64,000 nucleotides of DNA from Hetaerina americana (GCA_022747635.1 JAKTNV010000002.1:106577369-106641368), one strand, 5' to 3'. Counted from the first letter of the stretch, positions 48,311 to 62,366 are shown. Numbers and translations: made by a program. The notes: generated by a model from the sequence alone, not told the origin.

Positions 48311-48466
48311 GGGATGGGTAGAATGTTCATGGAAAGGGGTAAGGGTGGAGAGAAACCCCGCTTCGGCACTCCATTGACAAAAGACGTCAAGGGGTCCCCT
48401 ATTAATTTCACCTCCGACGGAATGCGTATAACCCGGGAAGTGCTCTCCACAGATTATCCCAGGCAG
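48311..48466 (-). repeat. SINE family II fragment, copy 2
   Basis: It shares gggtggagagaaacccc-type sequence, gacgtcaaggggtccc, cctccgacgg and aagtgctctcc with the copies at 11525 and 63190. The tRNA-like head that should lie to the right is missing, so this is a head-truncated copy in the same orientation as the others. Confidence 0.65.
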
Positions 48467-49019
48467 TCGAATTACTCCTTTTATTGTTGATAAAGTTTAA
48501 TGTGGCAATGATCAAGTTAAAGTTGGTAAATGGTAAATGGCGGATCTCTATTAGCATTGATTATTAATGTGTGCGTTTAATTTTCTCAATCGTCTGCGAA
48601 GATCCAGATAGAAGAGCCGTACACTTATTTGAATGCATACTTAGTGTTGTATAATAATTGGCGATTTTACGCTTGGTCTTTATTTTGGGAGTTTCCCTTA
48701 ATTATCGGGTACGCTAACACGGGGCTCGATACATCAGATCTCTTCGTGAATGCGGAGCTCATCATTCATATTATGCGTCGGTAGTCATATTTCACGGGTT
48801 CGCCAAACGTGGATCAATTGATATTTTGTTGCACGTTACTCACTACCAGGTGGAAAAAATGGCATATGATATGTTTCCTCCAAATGTATTGTTTTCGCGA
48901 ATTAAAAATCCCGTCGGTAAAAGTTTCCGTTAGTTTTTTCCTAGTCATCCGATATCCATAACTTTCCCCTTTACCGTAGCTGGCGGCCTAATTGAGTTTA
49001 AAACGGGTAAATATTTATG
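48467..49019. other. No feature seen
   Basis: AT-rich, no recognisable element. Confidence 0.4.
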
Positions 49020-49720
49020 CGTTAAGTGGTTGAATCATGGGTAGCCGTCACTCTCCTTGAGAGTCCGTTTTCCTCCAGTCGGCGGCTCCAAACTGTCTGT
49101 CTCGGCCGCCGAGACGCTGCCCCGGCGTCCTGTTGCGTATTCCGCACGCCCTTGCGCAATGGGGCTGCGGCTCATTGGTCGAGCAAGCGTCACGTGGCCC
49201 GTCGTGACTCTTGGCTATACCGTCGCTCGGAAATGTTTTTTTTGTCCAGTCTTTCCCTCTCCCCGCGCCTGCGCCTTTCGGTCTAGTCGCATCGCGGCAT
49301 GTGGTTTTTTCCCTCCCCCAACTCCCACCGTAAATGCCCCCCTCCCATTCCTCCTGGCAAACCCTCCCCTTTGATATCCCCCCCACTCTCCCAGCAACAT
49401 GTGGAGGTCAGATAGCAGTCTCCCTCCCCCCGAGTCGTCCTCTTATTCGTTTCCTTAAACCGGCCGGCATCTCAGAGCGTAGCGAAAGACTAATCTCGGC
49501 AGCCCTTTTATCAAAGGCCGTCACAAACGTATTTCGCGCGTTTTTTCTGCCATTACGGTTTGTCCTTATGCTTCCCCCACCCCATTCATGCGCTGTCATT
49601 GCGTGTCTCCGCGAGCCGAAATTGGTAATTCTTTCGGTGCCCATAGTCTCCTGCGGCGTTTCGGCCCCGGCTTGCCTTAGAAAGCGCTTTGACTTCTCTT
49701 GATGGAGCGTGGCCGATATC
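49020..49720. promoter_or_regulatory. CpG-rich island
   Basis: GC- and CpG-rich, especially 49080-49210, then C/T-rich to about 49430. Open frames on both strands up to 148 codons have no domain. A promoter or untranslated exon is possible but unproven. Confidence 0.22.
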
Positions 49721-50393
49721 AATTTCTTAGCGAGAAGTGAAAGCGTCTCTTCTGAAGTGCCTGACCTATATCTGTTGTTTCGATCATAATTGACCTCACG
49801 AGTGAGTTGTTTCGCGTCTGTGTTTTGCGTGTAATAAGAGTATTTCCAATACAAGTGCCTACGTATTCCGCCTCTGGCAGGAATTTTGAATCGCTCCCTT
49901 TTGATGCAATGCGTTCAGGTTCTCGTGTTGAATTGGAAGAACACAAAGGCACTTAATAGCTTCTACCTGCTGGAGGCACGATCTTGAAGTCATTGTTTTG
50001 AACGAGCTTGGTGTAAAGACGAGGAACATGTTCAACGTAAATGGAGAAAGTAAATTCTCCCAAACGTCATGATTGTTGAAATGGTATTTCCGTTATTTAT
50101 TTTTCGAATTCATTTCCAGTGTCTCTATCCGTGCCGTATCAATTATTTACGTACGCGTTGTAAACGGGTTAGTTTAAAACTTTAGCTAATCTAACAGGCA
50201 TTTATGTTGACTGGAATAGGCAAGGCACTAGTTATAAGAAGGGGAAGTATGAAGAAACCTTGAACGTGTAAAGAGACAGTTGTAGCTACTCTCATTGGAG
50301 AGTGGAGAAAAAAATGCTTTATGATGGCCAAGGTTATAATTTTGTTATTCATTGCAAATATTTTCCAACCCCTATTTATTAATGACATTGCGA

Positions 50394-50395
<2 letters not shown>
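49721..50395. other. No feature seen
   Basis: AT-rich sequence leading into the microsatellite. Confidence 0.4.

Positions 50396-50466
<71 letters not shown>
50396..50466. repeat. (AT)n microsatellite
   Basis: 71 bases of uninterrupted AT dinucleotides, about 35 units. Self-complementary and likely to vary in length between individuals. Confidence 0.98.
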
Positions 50467-50469
<3 letters not shown>

Positions 50470-53399
50470 TTCTCCGTAGGATTGCGTGGTTGGGCCCTTC
50501 TTCCCTCGGATTTTACCTTCAGGTCGATTGTTTTCGAGAGATAAAGCGTTGAGAGAAGTCAAAGAGTGTCGTTTAGGCTGTAGTTTCAAGAAGAATCGGT
50601 AAATAGCTAATAAATATAGTTGACCCAAATCTCCGCGGCCTTGTTGAACGTCTGCTTGTTGTGATTAGAATAAGTATCAAGGTCGTCGAGGTTTATCACT
50701 GGTTCCTTTTCAATTCCCCTCGAATTTTGCGTCCACGGAGCCGGTTTTCTTCAATGTATCGCAGTACCCGTAATCATGTAGTTAACTCCTTGCCACTCCG
50801 ACCTTGGCCGATCGTTCTTACCCTCTGATATACTTACAGTAAGTTATCGTTACACGTTCTGTATGCGTCGAATAGTGTGTTTCGTAAATCAATTATGTAT
50901 GCATATGATCATTGAATCAAGCAGACCGAAGTTGTCGCAAATGCTGTTTGTAATTCATAATTTCTTCCATGAAGTCCAAGCAAGAAAAGGAATACTTTGG
51001 AATAACCTATGCCTATGAGAAGAGCCGGCGATAACATTTATTCAATGTTGATGAAAGAACACATAGGGAATTTATGCTTGAGAACTGTAGATCTTACTAT
51101 TATGACAGTCGAATATTCTCTATCAACACTGAGTTCGATTGATACGGCTTAGAATTGTTTGAGGTAGACCCCTATCGCACCATTGTAGGCAGTTCATTAC
51201 GCTTCATCGAGTAAATTTGTTCGGCACCATTTTCCCTTTGCACAGTGCAAATCCCAGAGGTTGGCACAGCCACTCTCTTTCCTTTGCCCTACCCTGCATT
51301 CGTTATCCCCCTTCTCTCCGTCCAATAACGGTTTACGGGCACCCAGTGGATCCGGCAGGATTGCCCGCGACTCGCTAACCGCGTTGACCTAACTCGGGAG
51401 TTACGCACACCACCAAGTAGCAAACTTGGAGAGCCAAAGGAATGATTGTCCAAAAATCAACCAATTTCCTCTCTTTGGGTCGTTCCGTCCTATCCAGTCC
51501 GACATTAGTTTACTCAAGAGGTATTTAGAATGGCTTTAATTGGAAGTTGCGATGCGACGTATTTGCATGCTATGTGCGTTGGTTCCTTCGCCGAATTTTA
51601 CACCCTTAGAAGGTATATGAAGTCGTTCTTACCTCAGCAGGCAAATGAGCAAGTGAAAGCAAGCTTCTTTGTCCGGTATTAGTTTTATAATCGATTCAAT
51701 CCCTAGTTACCTGTGGTGGGAATTCTAGCATGTGTACCGTACACACTCGCACACTTGAGAATCACCCTCTCTATGGTGAATAGAATGAAGATTGCCTCTC
51801 CCATCGGGAAAAATAAGGACAAAAATGGTGAATTTAGTGGAAGTATCTGTGAACAACTATTTTAGTGCTTGCTATCGTTGTGTGAATTTGATACGCAAAA
51901 TGGGCAACTGCTTTACTCTGAGATGCGTCTGGTAATATTGCTGACGCACAGAGTGCACATATTTCCCGTTAATTTAGGAAAGATTTCGCCTGGCAAAGCA
52001 TATCTTTTGGTGCCTAACTTCTTATAAATGCCAGTCGCAAATATCTTGTCGCTTTTCTGAACCTCTCTTGCTGTTGTGTCTTTCTTTCCCAATTCTCTCT
52101 TCTATAGCGCATGCCGAAATGAGAGAACAGTTATGATGGAAATAAATACCCCTCTTCTGAAACACACGAGTTTTAAACACACAAATTAAAAGTTCTGCGA
52201 CTCTCATTTTTTATTCACTCCAAGCAGGAAGCTATTCACTTTGAAGATTGCAGATAGCAGTCAGTTAATGCCTTCGAGAGAGCGCTGTTACATCACGACA
52301 ATGCTCCGCTTTTTAAAATTGCTTGAGTCCGTCCCTTAATTCGTGTTCATTGCGTTTTTTGCCTTTGTTTCGACGTACGTAATTTCATTATTTTCTAGTA
52401 CTGCCCTTGGAAGTACAATATCGTGTATATCGATTCCCCTACCATCTTTATGAGGTATTGGTTTGCAATTGCGCTTAGGGGAGCACTCCAAATACTCACT
52501 GCCGTGTCTCTCAGGCGTCGTCCGAAAACTCTTCGAGTCGGTAGAGATGCCAGGGAGAATGAAAACATTCTAGAATTAACCATATTTACCAAGCACGCCA
52601 GTTTAACCAACAAAATAGCTTCAAAATTACATTTTCGCGAATGCTTGCATGCGTGTTCCGTAACACTTTTTTGTTTACATTGCGTCCCCGTCGTCGCAGT
52701 CCACGCTGACCTCTACTTAGCATAAATAAACAGTTTTGTTTAGGATCCCTTTGTTGGGAAAAGTTGGCTGTTTCGTAGGGAGAGAATTCGATGGTGGTTT
52801 GCTGCCAACGATTCTTCATTTTCTTCCATGGCTTTCAGTCTCTCGTGAGGCTGTCTCTTCTAATTTTTATTCCCTTTCCTTCCCCATATTATTCATTTTC
52901 TAATTTTAGATCGCTGCTTATATTGGTTGGCTCATCTTCCTCATTCTTATCCGTCTTATTTGAAGTTTTTCCCTTTATGCCTACCCTGTCCACCATTCAC
53001 GCAAGACATGTATTCCTCCATATGTAGCATTCACTGTGATTCTGTGAGTGTGTAACCGTACACCTTTTTAGTGTTTGTCTTACGATTGTCAGATGCACCA
53101 TAAATCTGAAATAAGATCCTTTTTTGCCTCTTTGTCTTGTGAGAAGTGAACGAGTGTTTAATCAGTTTTAAACAATTGTTTTTTGTTTGGAACTTAAGTG
53201 TCGTCCAAGACAAGTCAATTTTAGACCAACTAAGCTTTGTTTTATGTGATCTGCGCTCCCACGATTCAAGGTGCACAATTTTACAGTTGAGTTTTCGATT
53301 TATTAGGTCAAGAATTTTCAAGTCTATGTCAAATTTATTGGGAGGCTGTGATTTACGATGAAATCTCATCGTTAAATATTTTTCTTGCGTAGAAATATT
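50467..53399. other. Long AT-rich stretch, no gene recognised
   Basis: Open frames of at most 112 codons without domains; no repeat shared with the rest of the window. Confidence 0.4.
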
Positions 53400-53760
53400 T
53401 GGCTTCTTCGATACCGCCTGTAGCTGTGCGCTCGAAGCCTATATTTTCCCCTGCATCGAACTTTATTCACCCTGGACCCCCTCTCGTTTCCCCCTTGTCC
53501 CCCCTCGGAGCGCCTTTTCTTCTCGTGTTGTCATCATCATCCTCCCTCTTCGCCTCCGGCCAGCTTACCGGGTGTTTTTGCCTGATGGGCCACTTAGATA
53601 CGACCCCCCCTCATCCGACTGGAATGGTAATTCCATCGAGCTTCCTCTCAGCTCCCCCGTTTCAATGCACAATCCTATTCGCTAGTCCTCCATTTCAAAT
53701 TTGCATACCCCTTTCGTCTACCTTATCATCGAGGTTTACTTCAGCGAGTTCTTTTTTGTA
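53400..53760. other. Pyrimidine-rich stretch with an open frame of unknown status
   Basis: The frame 53399-53761 (+, 120 codons) is rich in Ser, Pro, Leu and Phe because the strand is C/T-rich. No domain is seen and no splice site was fixed. Confidence 0.2.
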
Positions 53761-54399
53761 GAAATGACGCGGAAGTATTCGAATTTAGGAATTTTCCTTG
53801 CCCTGGATGGATTTCCATGAACTTATAAAGGTTATGATTTTAATTGTTTCCTTGGGAAATGCTGGAAAATAAATTGCTTCCTTTTAAAACTTTCCGCGAA
53901 CACCTGTTCAAATGGAATTTTTGCTTCAGATCGGCGACGGGAACTGCTTTGAAGTAGATAACATACCTCCTGAGTATCCTCGTTGCGTAATGGAGTAAGA
54001 AATCTGTTGTTTAGGGTTTCCGTGTCTAGCCAATGCTTCCCGTGACTGGTATTTATATATTTGCTAATCCCGTATCATATATTTGCTAATCAATTAACTA
54101 CATAAGCTATATCATATATTAGGTTTATTATTTATTAGGTCACTTTCTGTATACTTTATGTTACGAGTCATACTGTTTAAAATATAGCTCATTCGAATCA
54201 TGTAGAAACTTAAAAATGGGTGTTGAAATAAGTTTTAGCTGGAGATTTAGTTTTAGCAGGTGGCAGGAAAGAGGGCTCTGTAAGTCACGTGCCAAAATAC
54301 GTATTTAGAATGATTCCTATTGTCGAACATGGTACATTTTGGCTTAGAATCTATCGTAATAGTGTTGTTTCAGGACTGCGCATGCCATTACTCCGTCCT
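53761..54399. other. No feature seen
   Basis: AT-rich; a short direct repeat (atttgctaatc, near 54058 and 54080) is the only structure noticed. Confidence 0.4.
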
Positions 54400-55500
54400 T
54401 CCTAGTTTCCCTGAGTGCGAGCAAGCCCCCCCTGCCCGCCGAGTTACGTCGCATCACATTCAAGTGCACCACACAAGTGTACCACGGCGCGAAAGTAGCG
54501 GTTACCCAAGACTGACGTCATCGTAACTGCTCCTTTCCACTCCATGCGGTGCCCTTCACCGTCTGGAATGCGTGTTTTCAAAAGCGTTGTGCAGCCGAAG
54601 CATCGCCCTCGCCGTGGTGCGATCTCGTTCATTCGCCAAGCCTGGATCGGCTCGGGACATCCTTCGGGATGGGCATTGCCATGCGACTGTTTTTCTTCTC
54701 GATCAGTCGGACTGCGTTGCCCCGGGGAGTTTTCATTTGTTCCCTGCGTAACGGGTCCCCTGCTTTTCCTCCTCAATGAGTCCGTGAGCCCTCCCGCTTT
54801 GCGAGGAGGGAAGCCGCGCGTAATTTTCCTCCATTCAGGGACACGGCGCGTTTTTCGCGCCCTTTCTCCTCCCCCTGCTCCTCTTGAGCTCCTCCTCTTC
54901 AACCTCTATCCCCCCCCCCGTTAGAGCGTAATTGCTTTCAATTGCCGCATGACATGGATCGCGTTTTCTCCCTCCACATCTTCGTCGGTTGAGTCGAGCG
55001 TCGGCTCTACTTTTCAACGAAGGGCTGTAGATTGCGACACGTAATCGCAATGCCTCCTCCTCCGTCTTCGCAAACTTCGCAGGCCTCTCCCAAAGAGGAT
55101 AGGAGTGTAGCTCATTTGAAGTGATGGTTGAGCAAATCGGGTGTAGTATTGACGCGGGAAGGGGTCCGTAACCAACCACCTTTGAATTATCCCCTTCCTC
55201 CACTGCCTCCCTTTTCTCTCTTTGCTCTAACCCAGTTTCCGAAGACGGTTGCGTTGCGTCGCGGCTGTGGCAGCTCCTTTTTGACCTTTCCGTACGGTAT
55301 CCTCGCCTGTAGCTCCCCACCCTTCATCCCCTTGTCCTCGTCTCGACAGACAGCACGTCGACTAGCTGAGGTTTTCCTCATGAGTAGCCAATACCCGTGG
55401 TTTTTGCCCTTCTTCGGCCGCCACACCACCTCTCCCGCCCGCCTTGCCTATACGCCCATACCCCTCGCTAACAAGGTGCCGTAGTCTTTATGTCTGGCGA
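54400..55500. promoter_or_regulatory. GC/CpG-rich island
   Basis: GC-rich with CpG throughout, and C/T tracts at 54860-54925 and 55185-55480. Frames of 126 codons (+, 54544-54924), 152 codons (-, 54444-54902) and 161 codons (-, 54835-55320) overlap one another. None has a recognisable domain, so none is called a gene. Confidence 0.22.
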
Positions 55501-56830
55501 TCGTATGTCGTCATCGGGTTTCTCCCGATTCCTGAATTGCATTGTTTTTTCCTCTATTGCGGCTCGTTCGGAAAATGAGAAAACATTGGCCGCTTCTCCT
55601 GCTGTGAAAATCTTGAGAAGGCGTTCTTTGGATCGAAATTTAGTTCGCGGGCTGTCGTTGAGTTGGAGAGCCTAGGTTATTATTATTTCTGTTTATTTTT
55701 CCCCACTCCAGCCTGTTATTGAGGCGGCTTGTAGCTGTGGAATGTCTGTTGATATCCGGTATGCGCCAGTTTTCATCCAGTTCAGAAGTTAAAACCTAGA
55801 GTGATTTCATCGAATCGCTACCGAGTTGAGATCAATTGCTGCCCTCATTCCTTCATAAATCTGGACAAAATGGCGTGCATAATTTGTGCGCTCGAGGGCA
55901 TTCTAGTTATGACGACCAAGAAGCAGAGTTGCACTTCACTGGTGAATTGCGTTATTCTATTCTCTATTCTGATTATTTTCGAGTATCCGCAAAAGGGGTG
56001 TAATTAAGAATGGTGGAAATTAGGATGAGAAAGAAATATGGAATGGTAATCCAGGATATTTTCCGTTAATTGCTCCCGAAATTGTTGTAGTGGAAGGTGT
56101 CATGGCATTCACATGTTTAACAGTAACATGTTTGGAGGGACTGGAATTGCTTGCTACGTGATGCGTTCTCATTGGGGCTGGGATGGTTTTCTGTACCCAA
56201 GTGGGTAAAGAAAAGGTATTGGAGCACATTGCTGCCGACAAACTTTGCCAGTGACCACTCAGATAATTTCCCATTTATTGCCGGAGGATTTATGTATTTA
56301 AATAAAAGTGTTTATAATCAAGTAGATGACTTTGATACCTTTAATGGGAAAAGTTTGCTTAAGAAAATGCGGAGTGCAAATATTATTTCGTATTTGGTTG
56401 AATTAGGTTACTTGGTGGCGTATTCGTGCCTTTGAAATGTTGTCCATAAGCTTAGATAAATATATTGTTCCCTCTAATAAATATCCATTCAAGTTTCCAC
56501 CCGGGCCGTGTAGCTAATGCTGTTTTGTACGTTATAATGTTAATTTTTCATGCACAAAAACTAAATGTTGGGAATTAAAACAAGCGCCACTCTTGCCGCG
56601 TTGACTTTCACTTTCGTGGAGATTTTCCGCTCACATGATAATTCACGCTGTGGTGCTCGAGGGTGTGTATGGAGGAGCCATGCCTTCATATCTTATCACA
56701 GCCATGGTGATTTTGCCTTATCAGGATTTGGCGTCGATGATGAATGCGTGGCAACCTTCCACACGTTCATCGTTTCCACTCAGTGGAGAAAATAGGAAGA
56801 AAGTCGGGAGTTCCGCATTTCTTCGAAAGA
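55501..56830. other. No gene recognised
   Basis: AT-rich sequence with short open frames. Confidence 0.4.
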
Positions 56831-56888
56831 TTCGGGAAAAGAATCGATTTGTTTGAAAAAATTCGGGAATTTGGGAATTCTTCGGGAA
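56831..56888. promoter_or_regulatory. Cluster of three TTCnnGAA cores
   Basis: ttcgggaa occurs at 56831-56838, 56862-56869 and 56881-56888, with an extra gaattc between the last two. TTCnnGAA is the core pair of heat-shock factor binding sites. The three cores are not spaced as one continuous array of 5-bp units, and no promoter is evident nearby. It may be a degenerate short tandem repeat. Confidence 0.2.
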
Positions 56889-59800
56889 GTCACGAAAGGG
56901 AATCCAAAAAAAGGGCGCCATGCTAAAGCGTGGTATAGACGAACTTTCGTCATAGTCTTAAAAATGTCCTGGAGGACCGGAACTTAGGTTTTGCGAATGA
57001 ATCCGTCAAGCACTTCATTTTTAAGAGTTAAAACCACACATTTTTTTTAGCTGATGCACCTTCATTCTTTCGATTCAACCTTATTGACGCCGGCTCCAAT
57101 GAAATGTATCCTTTTTTCAGCGAATGTAATAATGACTGTGAAGTCATGTTTTGACGGGAATAGCTGATGTATTTTTATTGTATTCTTGCGGTAAAAATAT
57201 TCGCAAGACTCTTGTAGAATAAATAAAGTTAGTGGCTCAAATTCTCGATATCATTCACTTCACGGTGTGACTCCTAGTACGCATGCTATTGAGTGTTGCT
57301 CAATACTTTTAGATATATTTTTAACGATAATTCTCCTAAGATTACTTTTTATATGGCATTAGTCTTTATATGAAGTCGTTGGTACTCGATAACGCGTAAG
57401 AATTCTTGCCAGCTTAGATGTTGTGATGACATAAAAACTAAAACGTCTCTATTGGGGTGAGATTGAGACTAGATAGTCCAGTCCCTCTTTCACTTAGCTT
57501 TATAGTGGGAGGAATTGTTCCATGAGCGTTGGTAAAATGCCGATTTAATATACCCAGGAATGAATCGTCGTTAGAGGCACACGAGATCCATTTGGTAGTT
57601 AATACGAGGAAAAAGAATGGAGGAAAACTTAAATTCGCCGTCAGAATATTGTCTATTATGTGTATTAGACCACGCTAGCAAATTAAATCGTCCCCTCCAA
57701 AATGCGGTGAACTCAAATTATTTCCATAAATCTTTATAATTGGAGGCTAACGTACAGGAATAATTCGTGACTGTGCTTAAGAGGTTGGGACGACAGAACA
57801 ATCGCAGTCCACACTCGGCATGTCTGTAATGCTGGCAATCCTGAGAGCATTGTAGGGAGAGCTACTTCGGTAGACTTATTGGAATTTTGGCGCAGAAAAA
57901 ATAAGAAATCTGTACCCATTAGAATGTGTAATGGCCAAAGTTTTTGTTTTTCATATGATGTATGTTAAATTTAATATTCTGAGGCATTTCCTATATTAAG
58001 TTGGATCTTTCTTGGGGTGTCGTTGCTTTTTCTTTCAGTTGCTCAAGATAAGGAACTTTCATTTTTCCTCTAAAATTTTTTTCTTTCTCGGAAATATTCC
58101 GGCAGAGATAATTGTCTCCCGGGTTCATTCAACCTCAGTTTGTGGTCACCTCCATTTTCTTGCTGTTTTTTTTATTTACCAACCGTTAACTTTTTCATTA
58201 AGTACGCGCGATCCGATAACACCTTGGAGATACATACCAAAGCTGAAAACACTCGAGGCGAGTGGGCTTGGCGGAAATTTAGGAAGCGAATCCAATCGCT
58301 CTACGGCGGCGACTATCGGTCGTCGAGCGAAATGTTCCTCCGACTCCCTTGCTGCTGTGACAAGAGATGACCGACTACTCTTGATCCCTCCCTCCCCCCC
58401 TCTCTCTCTCTGGAAGGTTTGAAGCTATGGTAGTGTGGTGGTTTGTTCGTTCGTTCGCGCGGGTGAAAGGGTTTCCACAGGAAGTGAAAGTGGGTAATCG
58501 TTGCTGTTTGGAGAGAACTCCCGCTTTGCTCGTCATTCCTCGAGTGCCCTCGTTTTCTACCCTCTTATGGGGCATCAGTAACTGACCGCGACCCAGAGGA
58601 TGAACTACACCCTACCCCCTGATATTTTATGAAAAAACTCTTTGTTATTCTTTTATGCAGGTAATGCATCTTTTGCGCGGCTTTCCGCAATCTAAGCCCT
58701 TGTGTGTATTCGGTACATAAAATTGCTTCATTTTGCACTCAAGTGTTGAGTGTCTGTAGAAATGCCACATGATACGATCATTTAGAAGGCATGCTTAAGT
58801 CGTCCGCATGATGCTGTCCTAAGCTGTCTAATTCATTCCGCGTTCATGTTGGAAAATCTTTTCTCCTCACCGTAGGGTTTGGCGTATTTTATATTATGAG
58901 CTTCCAAGAGCTGAAAATGATTCGATTAGAATCAGTTTGCGAGTACATCTAATGTTGAGATTTTCCGCACTTTTTCGCGTATTCCGTGAATCGTGATAGG
59001 GCGAAGGGGTTTAAGAAACAGATTCAACAGTAGGTGTTTTACTGAGTCCAATCAAAATGCGCGTATAACATCGTTCGTTTTAAACTTTCGACATCAGGGC
59101 CTCGTCATCTCTCGCTAGATGTCAGTATTGTGTCAGGTGGCCTCCAGAAAATCCCACTGGATACCGAGAATCGCACTCGTCTAATCGGTTGCCTAACCCA
59201 CCACCCCCATCGCCCCACCGTCCACAGCAATGAGAACCCTTCCCCCACCTCCCACTCTATATTTTTCCTGGTTTCGTGACACGCTCCTTCCGCTCCGAAA
59301 TCCGTGTCCTCCTCAAACCCCGCCATTAGTCTCCATCAACTTCGAATTGCGCAGCTGTGCGCTCCGCTTCTAGGCAAAGTCACTTCTCGGAACTGACCTC
59401 GCGACGGGTTCCTTTCTTCTCGATGCAGTAAATATCCTGCTCAATTTTCCTCCGTTCGCCATATCCCTCAATTCTTCGGTTTTTTCCCCTCTGAATCCTG
59501 TATACCACTTTTTTCCTTCGGCCCTTCTTCCCGTACCCTTTATTCCTTGTCGGAATTCTGAGTCTCCGCCCCGTTCACTTCCGGATGAAGCAACGTTCAT
59601 AGCGGGATGAGAGAGCGAGAGCGAGTGTTGGGGGGGTGGGTGACAATCGCGTGATCCTCGCTCTGGCATTGAGGAGAAGAGGGGAGGGTAAACTATCGAT
59701 CCCGCCTCGTGCATGTATTAGCGGGGAGGATGGATTTACATAAAGTAGCGTCGGTATTCTTCTAGGAATTCTGCGAGGCGGCATAGGACTCACGAAATTA

Positions 59801-62336
59801 TTGGACCCTTGTCATGCCGAAATTAGTTCTAGGTGAGTGAGGTGTTCTCTGAAAATGTGCATCCGTACAGCGAGCAGGAAAGACAAGAATCTTAATCGCA
59901 TATTACGCGTCGAAAGTGCGTGCCATAGGAGGTATTGAACTGGTTATATAACTTAAAGGGGCCGTAAGGTCCCCAGTCTTACATTGGTATTACATGCAAC
60001 CTGCCATTTTTTCTCACCCCCCTCTGCCCAGTCTTGAAGTTGTAATTTTCGTCTTGCGAAGTACGATCACGAATCCTTTCGTTCTCAGATAAAATCAGCA
60101 GTCCCGTAAGAACCAATAACGAGGGCATTGGTTCGATGAAAAATTATTTTTCCTCGCCTGTTCCATTCTGGCGAAGTGAGGTGTTGTTGGGCATTGGGAG
60201 TTTATGCGGAATTTTCACTGCGGAGATTTTTGGGCTCCTCGAGGCTCATGGGAAGTGTTTTTCGCAGTGGGGGGGGGGGAATTCGGGGCCATCGGCCCCC
60301 TGCTCGGGCGGCGGCGATGGTGTTCCCGTGGGCTCTCATATTGCGATCCCGCTTGGAAATTTGGAAGACTGTGAATGTCGTCAGTACATCTAGGAGCCAT
60401 CGTGGGGAACGACAAAACCTGCTTAAAACTTGTCGCACGCTTTTCGGATGTATGCCTCTTGGGTAGGCTTCAAAAGTTGAACCAGAAAAAATAAATTGCT
60501 TTTCCTGAAATAGCATATGGTGTATGTTGCATGCATTTGTTGATTTGTTGTATGCATTGCTTGTATTGATGCATATTTATCTGACTTAAGTGTTTTTTTG
60601 GTGGTAGTTACGTTGTTAGTGAAGATGTAAACGCAACAGTTGTGGAATGTTGATACGTAGATTTATGTGAATGATTGAATCTATCCTTTAATTAAATCAC
60701 GATTGCCAGGTATTCCAGCATATCCTCCGTGATTGCTTGAAATGGAAATTGGTCGGGCTCGTCCCTTTTGCCTCTTTAAAAGGCTTTTGCTTATAACATG
60801 AAATATTTTTGTGGTGTGCTGATACGCGTCATAGTCGTCAAACATTTTTTTCTGCTTCCAGTTTCAGAGTAGCTTTACCGACGAAATACGTGTTTTAAAA
60901 ATTTGAGTTGTAGTTTGTTCTTGGTAAGGAATATCTGAGGAAAATTCAATTTCTTCGACTTCTCTTGTTCAGTCTTAAGGTGTAAGTAATTCTGATATGC
61001 ATTCATCATTTTCAGAAATCCAATTGTGTTTGCTTGTATTGAATAGAATTCCATGTGATGTTTTACCATTGTTTTGTGCACGTGCTCTCCATGTTTATCG
61101 GCATGCCAAGTAACAAAATTTATAGGTTGTGTTTCTAGAGAATGAGTGCATTGATTCATTTCTTTTCAATGTACTAATTGAAAATAAAGGTCCACTTTCC
61201 GCGTACTCTCTGAAAACGTCCGTACAGTTCAAAGCATAACCATTAAAAGTAATCATTTCATGAAACAAAATTAAAATCTGTCTCTTCAGACAAGCTGCAA
61301 TGGGTTTCGTAATGCTTACGTGCCGGAATCGATCACATGTTCACTTGCAAGTGCAAACTCGCGAGTTGAACAGAAAATGTTGAGCCATGGGATGTCGCGC
61401 AAGAATTCGCTTACCGCAGGCCTTGCAGAAGAACTTGCTTTTCTTGGCTTCCGGTGTAATATGATGATCGTTGTCAAAACGACCGCGCTCGTTTACTTCT
61501 GGAGCTGGTGTTTTGCTTTCCAAAGATTGTTGGATGCTATTTGAGCCAAAATTTCGCATTTATGATGAGGGAATCCCATATATCCTTGACTCAGGTTTGG
61601 AATTAGTGCTTGGGGGATTTCAGCATGTTTTTTTTGTATTTTATATGCATGTTGTCTTGTATTTGTTACCATTATCCCTGCACCTATGAGCACCTTAGTT
61701 TATTGGGTAGTTTTTGTGCCTTCGCCGAACAATGCGCTTGCTATTATTTAGGATTAATTTGCATTTTTTCCTTTCAAGCGTGCAGTTTTCAATTATTCCT
61801 TTTTTATGGTTCGCTGGCATCCTTTTTCCTCTATCCTACGGATTTTAGAATCCGCATTCAGGGCTACCTCTGTCGTGTTTCCTTCAATACCCACGTCATA
61901 GTTGGCTTGTATTTTATACTTCTTGGGGTGAATTCTGGGCGTCATCCTCTGATAAATAAATATGGGGGAGTCTGAAATGAGAAATTTCCATTGTCAAGTT
62001 ACATGGGCATCTTTATCGGGCGAAGCCGCGACCCTGAACATAGGGACGATTGGCTCAAAAAAGTTTCGCTCCTCTTCCGGAAGCTTCTTCGGGAACGAAG
62101 GAAGTCCGTCGAAGGGTGAAGCGAAACGTGGTCGATGACAAATGAGCCCAGAAATGAACTTTGTCCCCGCAGCGCGGCTTGTCGCCCCGTGCGTAGTTAG
62201 TGCAATTCCGTTTGCTGGTTGTCTTTGTGTGTGAGAGAATCGAAGTCGTGTGCCCTCTCACACAAGTACAAAACCAAATGTTGTCATTCTCCTTCCCCCG
62301 CTGACCAGTATTTTGGGAACACCTCCTTTCTTTCTG
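56889..62336. other. Long stretch without a recognised gene; several GC islands
   Basis: Mostly AT-rich, with GC/CT-rich patches at about 58200-58610, 59130-59680 and 60265-60320, the last with an 11-G run at 60269-60279. A 94-codon minus-strand frame (60875-61159) and a minus-strand frame with scattered Cys and His (61341-61559) could not be assigned to families. Confidence 0.35.
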
Positions 62337-62366
62337 TCTCTCTCTCTCTCTCTCTTTCTCTCTCAG
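62337..62366 (+). other. Polypyrimidine tract and splice acceptor candidate
   Basis: A (CT)n-rich tract ends in ctctcag at 62360-62366, the arrangement of a strong 3' splice site immediately before the Pro-rich open frame. It is also a simple repeat, so the match could be coincidental. Confidence 0.45.

Noticed and set aside
57451..57500. Second copy of SINE III
   Set aside because: Only about 16 bases around gagattgagact match, too short to call.
61341..61559. Cys-rich minus-strand frame as a piggyBac C-terminal zinc ring
   Set aside because: The Cys spacing does not fit and no terminal repeats or upstream transposase were found.
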